A DNA stretch of 64,000 nucleotides from JASHPR01 sp963808705 (GCA_963808705.1 CAWEHB010000002.1:1-64000), one strand, 5' to 3'; numbered from the stretch's first letter, positions 8,802 to 18,240 are shown. Translations and numbers: made by a program. The notes: generated from the letters alone by a model not told the origin.

Positions 8802-9911
8802 CTATTTTTTACGGCCGGTTTCGGCCTCATTCAGCCGGGCGAGAAAGGCGTTGTAGGCGGCGAGGTGCTCGTCGTCGTCGATTCCGCCGTGCTGGTCCCA
8901 GCTGACGGCCGACGCCGCGGCGGCTGTCGCGTCGTGACCCTGGGCGCCCTCGGCGGGGCCGCCTTCCGCCGCCCCCGCCGCCCCCGCCGCTCCGGGCGCT
9001 CCCGCTACGCCCGGCACTACCGGCGTCGGGTGGGTGGCGATCAGGCTGGCCAGGCTGTTCCTGCGGGCCGCTTCGAGCCACCCGCGACCGCTCGTCGCCG
9101 ACCGCTCGTCCATGCTCCACATCAAGAACACCAGCATCATCAGCCCGAACATGAGGGCGTCGCCGGCGACCCACATCACCGCCCCGCCCGTGTGCAGGTC
9201 CGCCACGGGATCGGGCGCCCAGGGCGGCCGCGGGCCAGCGGGGACCCCGGGCGTGCCCGCGGTGCCGTAGCCGAGCATGAGGCCGGTGAAGGTGTCCACC
9301 GGCATCACCAGGACGAGGATGATGAACCGGACCGGGTAACTGAGCCGCCAGCGGATCGGCTCGGTGCCGATGATCGGCAGGAAGAACAGGTAGCCGACCA
9401 CCAGGAAGGCGACGTGCTCGGCGTTGTGCAGCGTCTGGTCGGTCTCCACCAGGTTCGCGAGATCCGTCAGGTGCGCGGCCATCACCGCGGCGGCGTAGGC
9501 CACGACGCCGAAGACCGGCCAGGTGAGGAAGCTGGCGACCCGGGACCGCACTACCCGCTTGGCCCAGGTGTGCAGCGGATTCCGGCTCGCATGCAGCAGC
9601 AGCGTGATCGGCTGGCCGAAGATGAGCAGCGGCGGGGCGACCATGATCAGCATCAGGTGCTGCACCATGTGGTCCCAGAACAGCACGTCGTCGTAGGATC
9701 CGATGCCGCTCTCCGTGGCCAGCACGATGACCGCGAGCCCGGCGAAGAACATGCCGGTCCGCCAGGCCGGCCACGGCCGGGCGGGATGCCGGCGCGCCAC
9801 CCGCAGCACGCCCCAGAGATAGAGGGCGGCCAGGATGACCACGGCAGCGGTGACGATCGGCGCGAACTGCCAGACCGTGACGACCGCCTGCCAGCCGAAC
9901 GGGCGCAGCAT
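8802..9911 (-). CDS. ctaG: Cytochrome c oxidase assembly protein, CtaG (caa3) family
   Basis: A 369-aa polytopic membrane protein of the caa3_CtaG family, which helps copper delivery and assembly of cytochrome oxidase in Gram-positive bacteria. Diagnostic stretches are SYDDVLFWDHMVQHLMLIMV, LLHASRNPLHTWAKR, NAEHVAFLVVGYLFFLPIIG and WVAGDALMFGLMMLVFLMW, with conserved His in DHMVQH and AEHV. About seven to nine membrane segments are followed by a long Ala/Gly-rich cytoplasmic tail. GGAGG lies 5 nt before the ATG. A small membrane ORF (10066-10224) lies immediately upstream on the same strand. Confidence 0.9.
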   Translation of the reverse strand: MLRPFGWQAVVTVWQFAPIVTAAVVILAALYLWGVLRVARRHPARPWPAWRTGMFFAGLAVIVLATESGIGSYDDVLFWDHMVQHLMLIMVAPPLLIFGQPITLLLHASRNPLHTWAKRVVRSRVASFLTWPVFGVVAYAAAVMAAHLTDLANLVETDQTLHNAEHVAFLVVGYLFFLPIIGTEPIRWRLSYPVRFIILVLVMPVDTFTGLMLGYGTAGTPGVPAGPRPPWAPDPVADLHTGGAVMWVAGDALMFGLMMLVFLMWSMDERSATSGRGWLEAARRNSLASLIATHPTPVVPGVAGAPGAAGAAGAAEGGPAEGAQGHDATAAAASAVSWDQHGGIDDDEHLAAYNAFLARLNEAETGRKK

Positions 9912-10065
9912 GGAACCTCCTACGACCGGAGCCTACCCACCCCCCGAGAAACCGGCCGGCTGGGTTAGGGGCAGATCACGTCCGGCTAGGTCAAGGGCGG
10001 ATCGCGCCCGGCCGCGACCGCCGTGGGCCCGCGTCAGGCCCGGCCGCGACCGCCGCCGGCCCGTG

Positions 10066-10224
10066 TCAGGTCTGGCCGCTGCCGTGCCGTTGCCGCGTCG
10101 CGGCGGCTGCCCCGACCAGCGCGCACAGCAAGGCGGCCAGGAGCAGCGTGGCCGAGACGCCCAGGACCATCACCACGCCGGACACGAGGGCATAAATCGC
10201 CAGTGGCTGCATCGGCGGCTCCAT
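10066..10224 (-). CDS. Small single-pass membrane protein upstream of ctaG
   Basis: A 52-aa ORF starting MEPPMQPLAIYALVSGVVMV with a long hydrophobic helix (about residues 9-41) and a polar tail ending RQRHGSGQT. It is on the same strand as ctaG with its stop 155 bp before the ctaG start, so the two may be co-transcribed. Codon third positions are G/C-rich as in real genes here. No family is recognised. GGGG about 9 nt upstream is a weak ribosome site. Confidence 0.5.
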   Translation of the reverse strand: MEPPMQPLAIYALVSGVVMVLGVSATLLLAALLCALVGAAAATRQRHGSGQT

Positions 10225-10414
10225 CTGCTGATCCCCGGGTGTCCATTTTATCGCCTTCGCCCCGGCCCTGGCCGCCCGGCGGGAGCCGGAAGATGACGCG
10301 ATATGAGAAGGTAGGAGCCGACGCCAGGCCGCCCAGGCGGCCCGACGTCAAGGGTGCGGGCCAGCCACGGGCCGGGGTGGCACCAGACCCTGATCCGGGC
10401 GTTACCGCAGTTCG

Positions 10415-10503
10415 GGAGGGTTCGCCTAGTGGCCGATGGCGGTAGTCTTGAAAACTACTAGGGCGTTGACGCGTCCTCCAGGGTTCGAATCCCTGACCCT
10501 CCG
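10415..10503 (+). tRNA. tRNA-Ser (TGA anticodon)
   Basis: An 89-nt class II tRNA: acceptor arms GGAGGGT and ACCCTCC, anticodon stem-loop GTAGTCTTGAAAACTAC with anticodon TGA, long variable arm, T-arm AGGGTTCGAATCCCT, discriminator G. It reads UCA and, by wobble, other UCN serine codons. CCA is not encoded. A strong hairpin follows 39 nt downstream. Confidence 0.95.
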
Positions 10504-10541
10504 CGAAGTTCCGCCCAAACCAGCCAGGCTGATCAATTAGC

Positions 10542-10582
10542 CGCGGACGATCGTCAGTCAATACGACTGACGATCGTCCGCG
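10542..10582. terminator. Strong 17-bp perfect hairpin between tRNA-Ser and a convergent gene
   Basis: Perfect inverted repeat CGCGGACGATCGTCAGT (10542-10558) and its complement (10566-10582) with a 7-nt loop. It lies between the + strand tRNA-Ser and the end of the minus-strand gene at 10684, so it could terminate both. No U-tract follows, as is common for GC-rich terminators. Confidence 0.65.
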
Positions 10583-10683
10583 TTGCGCGATCTTGATGTT
10601 TTGGGCCGCTGGGGGAGGCCGGACACGGCAGCGCCGGGCCGACCCACAGAAGGGGACGGCCCGGGGGCTGCTTCGTGCTTCGA

Positions 10684-11796
10684 TCACCTGTTCTTGATCG
10701 TCACCGTGACGGTGCCCGATGAAGCCTTGTGCGTCGAGTCCCCGGAGTACCTGGCGGTGATTGTCTTCTTACTGGCAACGAAGAAGGCGGCCTTGCAGGA
10801 GGCCTTGCCTTTGGAAACCGTGGTCTCGCACAGCTTCCTCGTGCCGAACCAGAACGTCACGGTCCCGGCCGGGGTCGTGCCCGACGACTTGACGGTCGCC
10901 GACAGCTTCACGTCCTGGCGGGTATAGGCGGTCCTGGGGCTGGCGGACACGGTGGTCTTCGACGAGTGCTTGGTTGTGCCGGTCTTGACGACGAGGGTGA
11001 CCGACGTGCTGGTTGACGGGTTGGTGTACTCGTCACCGGAGTAGGCGGCCTCGATGGTGTAGGTTCCCGCGGCAAGGCTGGTCGTGCACTGCGCGACGTT
11101 GACCGTTCCGTTCCAGGTCATCGGGGAAGCGGCACAAACGGTGGCGCCTTTGACGGTAAAGGCCACGGTGTCGCCGCCGGTCTCGCTGTAGCCGGCGAGA
11201 ATGTTGCCGCCCCCATGAGGCACGATCGTCGCGTTCAGCGTCACGGTGCCCGGGGCGGCGGTTGCCGGGCCGACGGTCGTGGTCGTGTTGTCCGGCGTGA
11301 TCAGCTTGTGCTCGCCCATCGATACCGAACCAGCCCACTCACTGCTCTCCGTAGGCGAGTACGCGGCCTCATAGAGGACGAATCCCCAGGTGCCCACGGG
11401 CGGATCGACCGTGCATGACCCGGTCCCGTCCACCAGCGTGGCGTCGCACACCAGGTAACCGGGCATCGGGCCGGTGCCGAGGTTGGTGGGCGCGAACGCC
11501 ACGGTCCCGGTCGGGGTCGTACCGTCCGTGGCGGTCACCGTGGCGGTGAGCGTTTCCGGATTGCCGGCCTGCACGGTGTCGATGTAGGCCGGTTTGGTGA
11601 CCGTGGTGGTCGTCGTGACGGACCCGGACGGGGCCGCCATCGCGGGCAGCGCCCACATGGCGCACGCCGCCGCGGCCGCGGCCGTCACCGACACGGCCCG
11701 GACAACGCCGATGCCGGGGCGAAAACCGCGAAGGCCGCCTGTCCCTGCCGCGGAGGCGGTATTCCTGGCCGCGCCGCGCGGCCGGTTCAATCTCAT
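10684..11796 (-). CDS. Secreted Ig-like domain repeat protein
   Basis: A 370-aa exported protein with a signal peptide (AVSVTAAAAAACAMWALPAM, cleavage AMA-A) and three bacterial Ig-like (Big_3_5 type) domains. Recurrent motifs include TPTGTVAFAPTN, TPAGTVTFWFGTRKLCETT and ITARYSGDSTHKASSGTVTV; each domain carries a Cys pair that may form disulfides. The Thr-rich stretch after the signal suggests a surface linker. No LPXTG or membrane anchor is visible, so it is probably secreted or wall-associated. GGAGGAG lies 6 nt before the ATG. A role in adhesion is possible but not shown. Confidence 0.8.
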   Translation of the reverse strand: MRLNRPRGAARNTASAAGTGGLRGFRPGIGVVRAVSVTAAAAAACAMWALPAMAAPSGSVTTTTTVTKPAYIDTVQAGNPETLTATVTATDGTTPTGTVAFAPTNLGTGPMPGYLVCDATLVDGTGSCTVDPPVGTWGFVLYEAAYSPTESSEWAGSVSMGEHKLITPDNTTTTVGPATAAPGTVTLNATIVPHGGGNILAGYSETGGDTVAFTVKGATVCAASPMTWNGTVNVAQCTTSLAAGTYTIEAAYSGDEYTNPSTSTSVTLVVKTGTTKHSSKTTVSASPRTAYTRQDVKLSATVKSSGTTPAGTVTFWFGTRKLCETTVSKGKASCKAAFFVASKKTITARYSGDSTHKASSGTVTVTIKNR

Positions 11797-11996
11797 GCCA
11801 GGCTCCTCCTCGGATCACCCCGATGCGATGTGAGCGCGAACATAGGTGCATGCTCGCCAGTACGACGTTGCTGATGAGATCCGGGATTACACAGGCCAAG
11901 CCCGATAAGCGGCGCGTCTGCCCGTAATCAGCCAGTAGAGGCCGGATTACCCGTACAGATGAGACCAGATGGTTATAAGCCCGGCGGCCAGCGAAG

Positions 11997-12317
11997 TCAG
12001 CCGACGCCGACCGGGGAGCCGATTATGACGGCCGCGACCTGAACGGCGACGTCGTGAACGCCGTCCGCGAGCAGACCCGCGGCCTGGCGGAGCTGGGTTT
12101 GCCGCCCCGGTTCCTTCTCCCGGTCGGCGGCATCATTGAAAGCCTTGGTGAGGCGGTCGATGAGGCCTTCGGCGGTCGGCCACTGGCCCACCGCCCGGCG
12201 GGCCTGCGGGGTCGCCCGGGGACGCGCCGCGTTCCGCTGCGGCCGCGAGCCTGGGCCCGGCCCGTTGGCGATCGGGTCAGACCCGCCTGGCCCGGGCCGG
12301 CATGGCCAGCCCGTCAC
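11997..12317 (-). CDS. Small hypothetical helical protein downstream of the MinD-like gene
   Basis: A 106-aa ORF whose C-terminal half (AEGLIDRLTKAFNDAADREK, then LRQAAGLLADGVHDVAVQVA) looks like a genuine amphipathic helical domain, while the N-terminal 40 residues are Pro/Arg-rich and overlap the end of the upstream gene by 41 bp. The true start may be internal. It follows the MinD/ParA-like gene on the same strand and may be co-translated. No function is assigned. Confidence 0.5.
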   Translation of the reverse strand: MTGWPCRPGPGGSDPIANGPGPGSRPQRNAARPRATPQARRAVGQWPTAEGLIDRLTKAFNDAADREKEPGRQTQLRQAAGLLADGVHDVAVQVAAVIIGSPVGVG

Positions 12318-14560
12318 CGATCTCGGCCGCGAGCGCGAGGTAGGCGTCGGCCGTCGGCCGACTGAGCAGGTCCAGTTCTACCTCGGCACCCTCCTCGAGG
12401 TGCGAGTCGTAGGGAATCCTGATCACGGCCCGGCACCTCGCCGCGAAGTGCTCTTCGAGGCGGTTCAGGTCCACGGTGCTCTTGTTGCGCGGCCGCACGA
12501 TGGACAGCACCACGACAGCGTTGCGTACCAGGTCGCCGTAGGAGTGCGCGGCCAGCCAGTCCAGCGTGGCGCTCGCGCTTCGCGCGCCGTCCACCGACGG
12601 CGAGCTGACCAGCACGATCTGGTCGGCGAGGCGCAGGACCCCGGCCATGGCCGAGTGCAGCAGGCCCGTTCCGCAGTCGGTCAGGCAGATGGAGTAGTAA
12701 TGCTCGAGCACCCGCGCGACCATGCTGTAGTCCTGGTCACTGAACGCCACCGAGACCGTGGGATCGCGGTCCGAGGCGAGGACCTCGAGCCGGCTGGGCG
12801 CCTGCGAGGTGAAGGCCCGCACGTCCGCATAGCGCCTGATGTGGCCGCGCTCGTTGAGCAGGTCCCGAACGGTGGCGGCGGTCTCCAGCCTGACCTTGTC
12901 GGACAGGGTGCCGCGGTCGGGATTGGCGTCGACCGCGATCACACGGTCCCCGCGCAGCGACGCCAGCGTGGCGCCCAGCCCCACCGTGGTCGTGGTCTTG
13001 CCGACCCCGCCCTTCAGACTGAGGACGGCGACCCGGTGGTGACCGCCCGCGACCGGCGTCCGGACGCGGTTGATCATGTCACGGCGCCGCAACTCCGCCG
13101 CGGACGACGGCACCCGCATCAGGCCGCCGGTGGCCCGGTAGACGACGCGGCGCCAGCCGGGGGCGGGGGCGGGCCGCCGTCCGGGAAGCAGGAACTCCGG
13201 GGTCAGGCCGCTGGTCGGGTCGGCCGCGTGGTCGGCATCTGCCTCGTCCGGCCCGGGCCCGGCGGGCGGCGCCTGCGGGCCGGCCGGCACCTGGTCCGTG
13301 GCGGCGTGGACGCCCGGAGCCCGGGGCGCGGCGGGCGCGCGGGTTCCGGGCGGGGCCGCGAGTCCCGGCGGCGCCTGGCCTCCGGAGGCGGGCGGAGCAC
13401 CGGGAGCGGCGGAGCCACCCGGGGAGGACGTTCCCGGCGGAGCCGCGGTGCCGGGCGGGCCCGAGGCTCCCGGCGCCCTGGTTCCCGGAGTGGCGGGAGC
13501 GTCCGGGGCGGCGGAACGACTCGGCGGGGCCACGGTTACCGGCCGGGCCGCTGGTCCCGGCGGGACGGTCGTTCCCGGCGGGACAGCAGTTCCCGGCGGA
13601 GCCGCGGCTCCCGGCCCGGCAGCGCTCGCCGGCGTCGGCCCACCCGGACCCGTACCCGGCCGGGAGGCAGTTCCCGGCGGGGCGCTGGTGCCCGGTGAGG
13701 CGGCACTTCTTTCCCGGCGGAAAGGCAGTTCCCGGCGGGGCTGTGGCCCCGGGCGCGGACGTGCGCGGCAGGCTCGCGGGCCCGTAGGCGTCGGCCGACC
13801 GGTAGGGGCCAGGGGAACCGTAGTCGCGGGCGCCGTAAAGGTCGGCCCGGCCGTACGCCTCGGACCCATACGGATCGGCCGGCCCGTACGGATCCGCCGG
13901 ATCGTAGTCCTCTGGTGACTCGTACGGGTCAGCCGCGCCGTAAAGGTCGGCCCGGCCGTGCGCCTCGGACCCGTACGGATCGGCCGGCCCGTACCGGCCC
14001 GCCGGATCGTATCCCCCTGGCTGCCGGTACCGGTCGACCGGAACATGGTTGCCGGCCGGCCCAGGCGGGTCCGCCGCTCCCGAACCGGGGGACGGGCCCG
14101 CGGCGGTACCTGACGGACCAGGGGGGCCGACCGCGCGGGACGGGCCCGCCGCGGCTGACCTGCCCGGCGAATCCGCCGGCGCGGTGACGCCCGGCGAGCC
14201 CGCGGCGCCCGGCGAGCCGGGCCTGACTGGCGCGCCCGGCGGGGCGGGATGGCTGGCCGTGCCGTAACGGCCGACCGCTCCGAGCGTGCCGTAAACCTCG
14301 TCTTCGGCGTACTCGTTAGCCGTGCCGTAACGGCCGACCGGGTCATAACGGATCGGCCCGTAGGGATTCGGCGCGCCGGAATCGTCGGGGGGGCCGTAGG
14401 GATTCGGCGCACCGGCCGCCTGTCCCTTGGGCGGCTCTGGACGCGACGACGCCCGCGGCAGGGGCGCAAGCTCGTCCGCTGCCTGCTGCGACGCGGCGGC
14501 TTCGCTGTCGCCGGGCCCCTTATCGGTTCCCGCCGCGCTGTCTCGATCGTCGTTGGCCAC
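12277..14560 (-). CDS. MinD/ParA-like ATPase with Pro/Gly-rich N-terminus (EspI-like), apparent frameshift
   Basis: The C-terminal 300 residues form a MinD/ParA ATPase with deviant Walker A LSLKGGVGKTTTT, switch region VIAVDANPDRGT and membrane-proximal helices. The N-terminus (from GTG 14560, AGGGGA 6-7 nt upstream) is a Tyr/Pro/Gly-rich tail with repeats such as ADPYG and PPGTA. The two parts are in different frames: the N-terminal frame runs to about 13715 and the ATPase frame takes over near 13706-13715, requiring removal of one base in a purine-rich run. Pro-rich tail plus MinD domain resembles EspI-type ATPases of ESX secretion, but no other ESX gene is present. Sequencing error, pseudogene or recoding are all possible. 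Confidence 0.7.
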
Positions 14561-14926
14561 GATCGTTCCCCTAACGTCCTATTCGGGGGGTCGCACGCAG
14601 CATCACTTCGTTGGCGCCAACCTACGACCGTCCCCTTCATGATCACCAGAGCCGGGCGGTTGCCCGCGAGCTGGTAACAGTGACGCTACCTGCGACGGGG
14701 AGCACAAGCCGCCCGGGGTACCGGCACCCGATGTCATCTCTACCCAATAATGGGCCCACGGCTAGACATGTTCCGAATCCGATTTTTCCCCGCAGATCGG
14801 CGCATCGTCTACCGTCGCCGCCGCGGCTACGACAGGCTGAGGGCGGCCAGGCCGGAGGCGCACTACCCGTTCCGGGCGGATGTCAGGCTGGGCATAGCGC
14901 AGGTCTGCGAGCAGCGAGGAGCCGAA
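14561..14926. other. Divergent intergenic region, no gene recognised
   Basis: 366 bp between divergently transcribed genes (MinD-like ATPase, minus; quinone oxidoreductase, plus). It must hold both promoters, but no convincing -10/-35 pair or operator was found. The open frame running through it in the direction of the oxidoreductase is Arg-rich and not family-like. Confidence 0.4.
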
Positions 14927-15904
14927 ATGCGAGCCGTCGTCATTTCCGAGCCCGGAGGGCCGGACGTCCTGCAACTGGCCGAGGTGGCTGACCCGGTCGC
15001 CGCGCCGGGCGAGGTGCTGGTCGAGGTGGCCGGCGCCGGCATCAACCGGGCCGACCTGATGCAGCGGGAGGGGCTGTACCCGCCGCCGCCGGGAGCGCCG
15101 CCGTATCCCGGGCTGGAGTGCTCGGGCCGGATCGCCGGGCTCGGCCCCGGGACAGACGGCTGGAAGATCGGCGACGAGGTGTGCGCGCTGCTCGGGGGCG
15201 GCGGCTACGCGGAGAAGGTCGCCGTTCCGGCCGGGCAGGTGCTGCCGGTGCCCGGAGGGGTGACGCTGACGGACGCCGCCGGCCTGCCCGAGGTGGCCTG
15301 CACCGTGCACTCGAACGTGTTCCAGCGGGCCGCGCTAGCCCCCGGCGAGACCCTGCTGGTGCACGGCGGGGCCAGTGGCATCGGCACGATGGCCATCCAG
15401 CTCGCCCGAGCCTGCGGCGCGCGGGTGGCCTGCACCGCTGGCTCGCCCGCCAAGCTGGACCGGTGCCGGGAGCTGGGCGCCGACCTGGCGATCAACTACA
15501 CCAGCGAGGACTTCGTCGAAGCCGTCTGCGACTTCACCGGCGGCCAGGGCGCGGACGTGATCCTCGACATCATGGGTGCGGTCTACCTGCCGCGGAACGT
15601 GGCCGCCCTGGCCACCGGCGGCCGCCTGGTGGTGATCGGGACCCAGGGCGGCAACCGTGGCGAACTCGACCTCGGCCTGCTGCTGCGCAAGCGGGCCAGC
15701 GTTCAGGCCGCGGCGCTGCGGTCCCGGCCCGTCGCGGAGAAGGCGGCGATCGTGGCCGCGGTCCGCGAGCAGGTCTGGCCGCTGATATCCGCCGGGCGCG
15801 TGACCGCGGTCATCGACCGGGTCCTGCCGCTGGCCGACGCACCCGAGGCGCACCGGCTCATGGAGGCAGGGGCGCACGTGGGCAAGATCCTGCTCGAGGC
15901 CTGA
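14927..15904 (+). CDS. NAD(P)H-quinone oxidoreductase, PIG3-like MDR family
   Basis: A 325-aa zinc-independent medium-chain dehydrogenase/reductase. It begins MRAVVISEPGGPDVLQLAEV, has the quinone reductase motif GAGINRADLMQREGLYPPPP, and a Rossmann motif LVHGGASGIGTMAIQLARAC (about residues 143-162). The family reduces quinones or enoyl compounds with NAD(P)H in the cytosol. GAGGAG lies 6 nt before ATG 14927; the open frame upstream of it is not conserved-looking. It is followed after 67 bp by the proteasome activator gene on the same strand, a common actinobacterial pairing. Confidence 0.92.
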   Translation: MRAVVISEPGGPDVLQLAEVADPVAAPGEVLVEVAGAGINRADLMQREGLYPPPPGAPPYPGLECSGRIAGLGPGTDGWKIGDEVCALLGGGGYAEKVAVPAGQVLPVPGGVTLTDAAGLPEVACTVHSNVFQRAALAPGETLLVHGGASGIGTMAIQLARACGARVACTAGSPAKLDRCRELGADLAINYTSEDFVEAVCDFTGGQGADVILDIMGAVYLPRNVAALATGGRLVVIGTQGGNRGELDLGLLLRKRASVQAAALRSRPVAEKAAIVAAVREQVWPLISAGRVTAVIDRVLPLADAPEAHRLMEAGAHVGKILLEA

Positions 15905-15971
15905 CCGCTCCGCTATCCGCGGGCCGGCCCCTGGCGTGGGGCGCGTACGGCTGCTCGGACAGACTAGGCAC

Positions 15972-16523
15972 ATGAGCGACCAGACGAACGCCGAACCCGA
16001 ACAGCGCGCCAGGGTGGTCGTGGTCGGCCCCGACGGCATCGCCATGGAGACCGACGCTGCGGACGACAGCTCCGGCGAGCGTCCCGTGACCGAGATGGTC
16101 GAGCAGCCCGCCAAGGTGATGCGGGTGGGCAGCATGATCAGGCAGCTGCTCGAGGAGGTCAGGGCGGCGCCGCTGGACGAGAAGAGCCGGGCCAGGCTCA
16201 AGGAGATCCACAAGAGCTCGATCAAGGAACTGGAAGACGGGCTCGCGCCCGAGCTGGTCGAGGAGCTCGAGCGGCTCTCGCTGCCGTTCGCGGAGGACGA
16301 GGTGCCGAGCGAGGCCGAGCTCCGGGTGGCGCAGGCGCAGCTGGTCGGCTGGCTGGAGGGCTTGTTCCACGGGATCCAGACCACCTTGTTCGCGCAGCAG
16401 ATGGCCGCGCGCGCGCAGCTCGAGCAGATGCGACGGGCCCTGCCGCCCGGCATGATGCCCGGACAGGCGCCGGGGCAGGAGGATGCCCAGCAGGGACCGC
16501 GTGTCTCGGGACCCTATCTGTAG
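15972..16523 (+). CDS. bpa: Bacterial proteasome activator
   Basis: A 183-aa Bpa/PafE-type protein (DUF2587) that forms rings on the 20S proteasome and opens its gate without ATP. The helical core shows VMRVGSMIRQLLEEVRAAPL, LKEIHKSSIKELEDGLAPEL and LVGWLEGLFHGIQTTLFAQQ. The C-terminus ends in GPYL, a variant of the usual GQYL tail whose penultimate Tyr docks in the proteasome alpha ring. ATG 15972 starts the family-typical N-terminus. The gene ends 10 bp inside the convergent glycosyltransferase gene. The 20S proteasome genes are not in this window. Confidence 0.92.
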   Translation: MSDQTNAEPEQRARVVVVGPDGIAMETDAADDSSGERPVTEMVEQPAKVMRVGSMIRQLLEEVRAAPLDEKSRARLKEIHKSSIKELEDGLAPELVEELERLSLPFAEDEVPSEAELRVAQAQLVGWLEGLFHGIQTTLFAQQMAARAQLEQMRRALPPGMMPGQAPGQEDAQQGPRVSGPYL

Positions 16524-17263
16524 CCGGGCCGGCGCACCTGCCTGACCGCGAGCGCCCGCGCCACGTCCGCGAACTGGCGGGCCCGGTGCACCTGGGATCG
16601 CCAGTCGCTGCCGGTCGCGCGGTGCGCGAGCGGGACCTCGACCTCCTCGATCCGCAGGCCCTGACGGAGCAGGTCGATCGTGAGCCCGGTCTCCACGCCG
16701 AATCCCGGCGCGAGCGGCCGGGCCGCCTCGAACGCGGCGCGGGTCAGGCAGCGCTGGCCGTTGAGCGGCTGGGCGGGCCGCCATCCGGTCGCCCGCATGA
16801 TCCCGGAGCCGGAGAGGGCCACCACGAAGCCATGACCGCCCTGCTTCACCCGGTTGCTGAACACCGCGATCGTCATGTCCGCCTGGCCGCTCCGCACCGG
16901 CGCGGCCAGCGGCCCGGCCTCCGCCGCGGTCTGGGCCAGGTCGCCGTCTAGGAACAGCAGATGGCGCGGGCCGGCCCGGTCCTGCCCGGTCTCCAGCAGC
17001 CGGACGGCCTCGGCGCCGGTCTCCATGGCCGCCGCCTTGCCGCGGCTGCGGGCGTGCCGCATCACCGATGCTCCCGCGGCTTCCGCGATAGCGGCCGTGC
17101 CGTCACCGGACCCGTCGTCCACCACCACGACGAGGTCCACTCCGGCCAGCCCGGCCGCCGCCCGCACGGTCGCGGCGATCCGGTCGGACTCGTTCCTGGC
17201 GGGGATGACGACGGCAACGTCGCCGCTCGGCGGCTGCACCATGGCTGCGATCTTATTGAGCAC
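16514..17263 (-). CDS. Glycosyltransferase family 2
   Basis: A 249-aa cytosolic GT-A enzyme. It opens VAVVIPARNESDRI, carries the nucleotide-binding DDGSGDGT and a DXD-like LDGD motif, and has the acceptor region with NGQRCLTRAAFEA. Family members transfer sugars from UDP- or GDP-sugars; this short form without membrane helices resembles glucosyl-3-phosphoglycerate or polyprenol-phosphate type transferases, but the substrate is not clear. Start is GTG 17263, with an in-frame ATG at 17242 as alternative. It overlaps the end of bpa by 10 bp in convergent orientation. Confidence 0.85.
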   Translation of the reverse strand: MLNKIAAMVQPPSGDVAVVIPARNESDRIAATVRAAAGLAGVDLVVVVDDGSGDGTAAIAEAAGASVMRHARSRGKAAAMETGAEAVRLLETGQDRAGPRHLLFLDGDLAQTAAEAGPLAAPVRSGQADMTIAVFSNRVKQGGHGFVVALSGSGIMRATGWRPAQPLNGQRCLTRAAFEAARPLAPGFGVETGLTIDLLRQGLRIEEVEVPLAHRATGSDWRSQVHRARQFADVARALAVRQVRRPGYR

Positions 17264-17308
17264 GCGCGGCGTACGCCGACAGCCCGGCGCAGCTAGAGTC
17301 CGCCGGGA

Positions 17309-17647
17309 TTACGACCCGGCCACCGTCGCCGGGTCGTCGAGGACGGTGAAGACGCTCTCCAGCCCTGTCACCTGCAGGATCTTCCGTACCGCCGGGCGGG
17401 GAGCGGCCAGTTCCAGGTCGCCGCCCTGCTCGCGCGCCCGGCGGTGCGCGGCGAGCAGCACGTTCATCCCGGTCGAATCGCAGAAATCGACCCCGGACAT
17501 GTCCACCACGATCTGCGCTGGCGCGCCTCCGGACAGCACCGTGACCAGCTCGCCATGCAGCCGGGGCGCGGTGTAAAGGTCGATCTCGCCGCCCAGCGAC
17601 ATAATGGTGCGACCGCCCTGAGACCGGGTCGAGACCTTAAGCTCCAC
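17309..17647 (-). CDS. STAS domain anti-sigma factor antagonist
   Basis: A 112-aa single STAS domain: VELKVSTRSQGGRTIMSLGG, EIDLYTAPRL, and the phosphorylatable serine loop VDFCDSTGMNVLL. Such proteins bind and sequester anti-sigma kinases when unphosphorylated, releasing a sigma-B/F-like factor. GTG 17647 is chosen because AAGG lies 8 nt upstream and the domain starts there; the longer frame to 17767 is Arg/Cys-rich and unlike the family. No anti-sigma kinase or sigma factor is adjacent, so the partner is elsewhere. Confidence 0.88.
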   Translation of the reverse strand: MELKVSTRSQGGRTIMSLGGEIDLYTAPRLHGELVTVLSGGAPAQIVVDMSGVDFCDSTGMNVLLAAHRRAREQGGDLELAAPRPAVRKILQVTGLESVFTVLDDPATVAGS

Positions 17648-17784
17648 GTGCCGCACCTTACCGGTCCTGGCCGCCGCCGGCCAGATGGCCGTGCACATGG
17701 CCAACTCGCTGTTCGGCACCGCGGTTGTGCGCAAAGCTGGGTGAGTACACGTCCGCAGCCGCCGCATGGAGCCGGAGCCTACGT

Positions 17785-18240
17785 ATGCACTCTCAGCCAG
17801 GTCAGCCTCGCCGGGGCGGAGGAAGGCGGATCAGTGCCGAGTGGCCGGAGCCAGCACAACCTGCGCTGATCCCCGAAGGACGGTCCGAGGAGCTGCGGCA
17901 GTACCTGGAGGCGGTCCGGCTGCGGGCCGGGGGCGCCACCTCCTGGCTCGAGAGCAGCAGTCACTACGCACAGCTGATCAACCGCGATGGCGTGGTCCCG
18001 GTGCGGGCCAAGTTCAGCGCCGAGGACCTGGCCTTCCTGGCCAGGGCGCGCGAGGAGTTGCTGCGGTTCGCCGAGCTCGGGCTGCGGCTGGCCGAGTTGC
18101 ACCAGCCGCTGGAGGCCAACGCGATCACCAGCGATCCGGCCGGGCAGTTCCAGCGGTGCCGGAGCTGCATGTGGCGGTGGCCCTGCCCGACGTTCCGGAT
18201 CCTGGACGAGGTGCTGGCCCCGGGCCTGGAGCCGGCCTGA
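17785..18240 (+). CDS. Hypothetical protein, Cys-containing C-terminus
   Basis: A 151-aa protein with helical segments (SEELRQYLEAVRLRAGGATS, AEDLAFLARAREELLRFAEL) and a C-terminal FQRCRSCMWRWPCPTFRILD stretch in which three Cys lie in a CxxC-x4-C pattern that could bind metal. Start ATG 17785 has GGAG 7 nt upstream. It is divergent from the STAS gene, sharing a short promoter region. The 3' end is part of a tandem repeat that duplicates the stop-codon region. No function is recognised. Confidence 0.7.
   Translation: MHSQPGQPRRGGGRRISAEWPEPAQPALIPEGRSEELRQYLEAVRLRAGGATSWLESSSHYAQLINRDGVVPVRAKFSAEDLAFLARAREELLRFAELGLRLAELHQPLEANAITSDPAGQFQRCRSCMWRWPCPTFRILDEVLAPGLEPA

Noticed and set aside
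12136..13698. 520-codon open frame opposite the MinD-like gene
   Set aside because: Arg/Gly-rich shadow of the Pro/Gly-rich linker and ATPase; no coding signal of its own.
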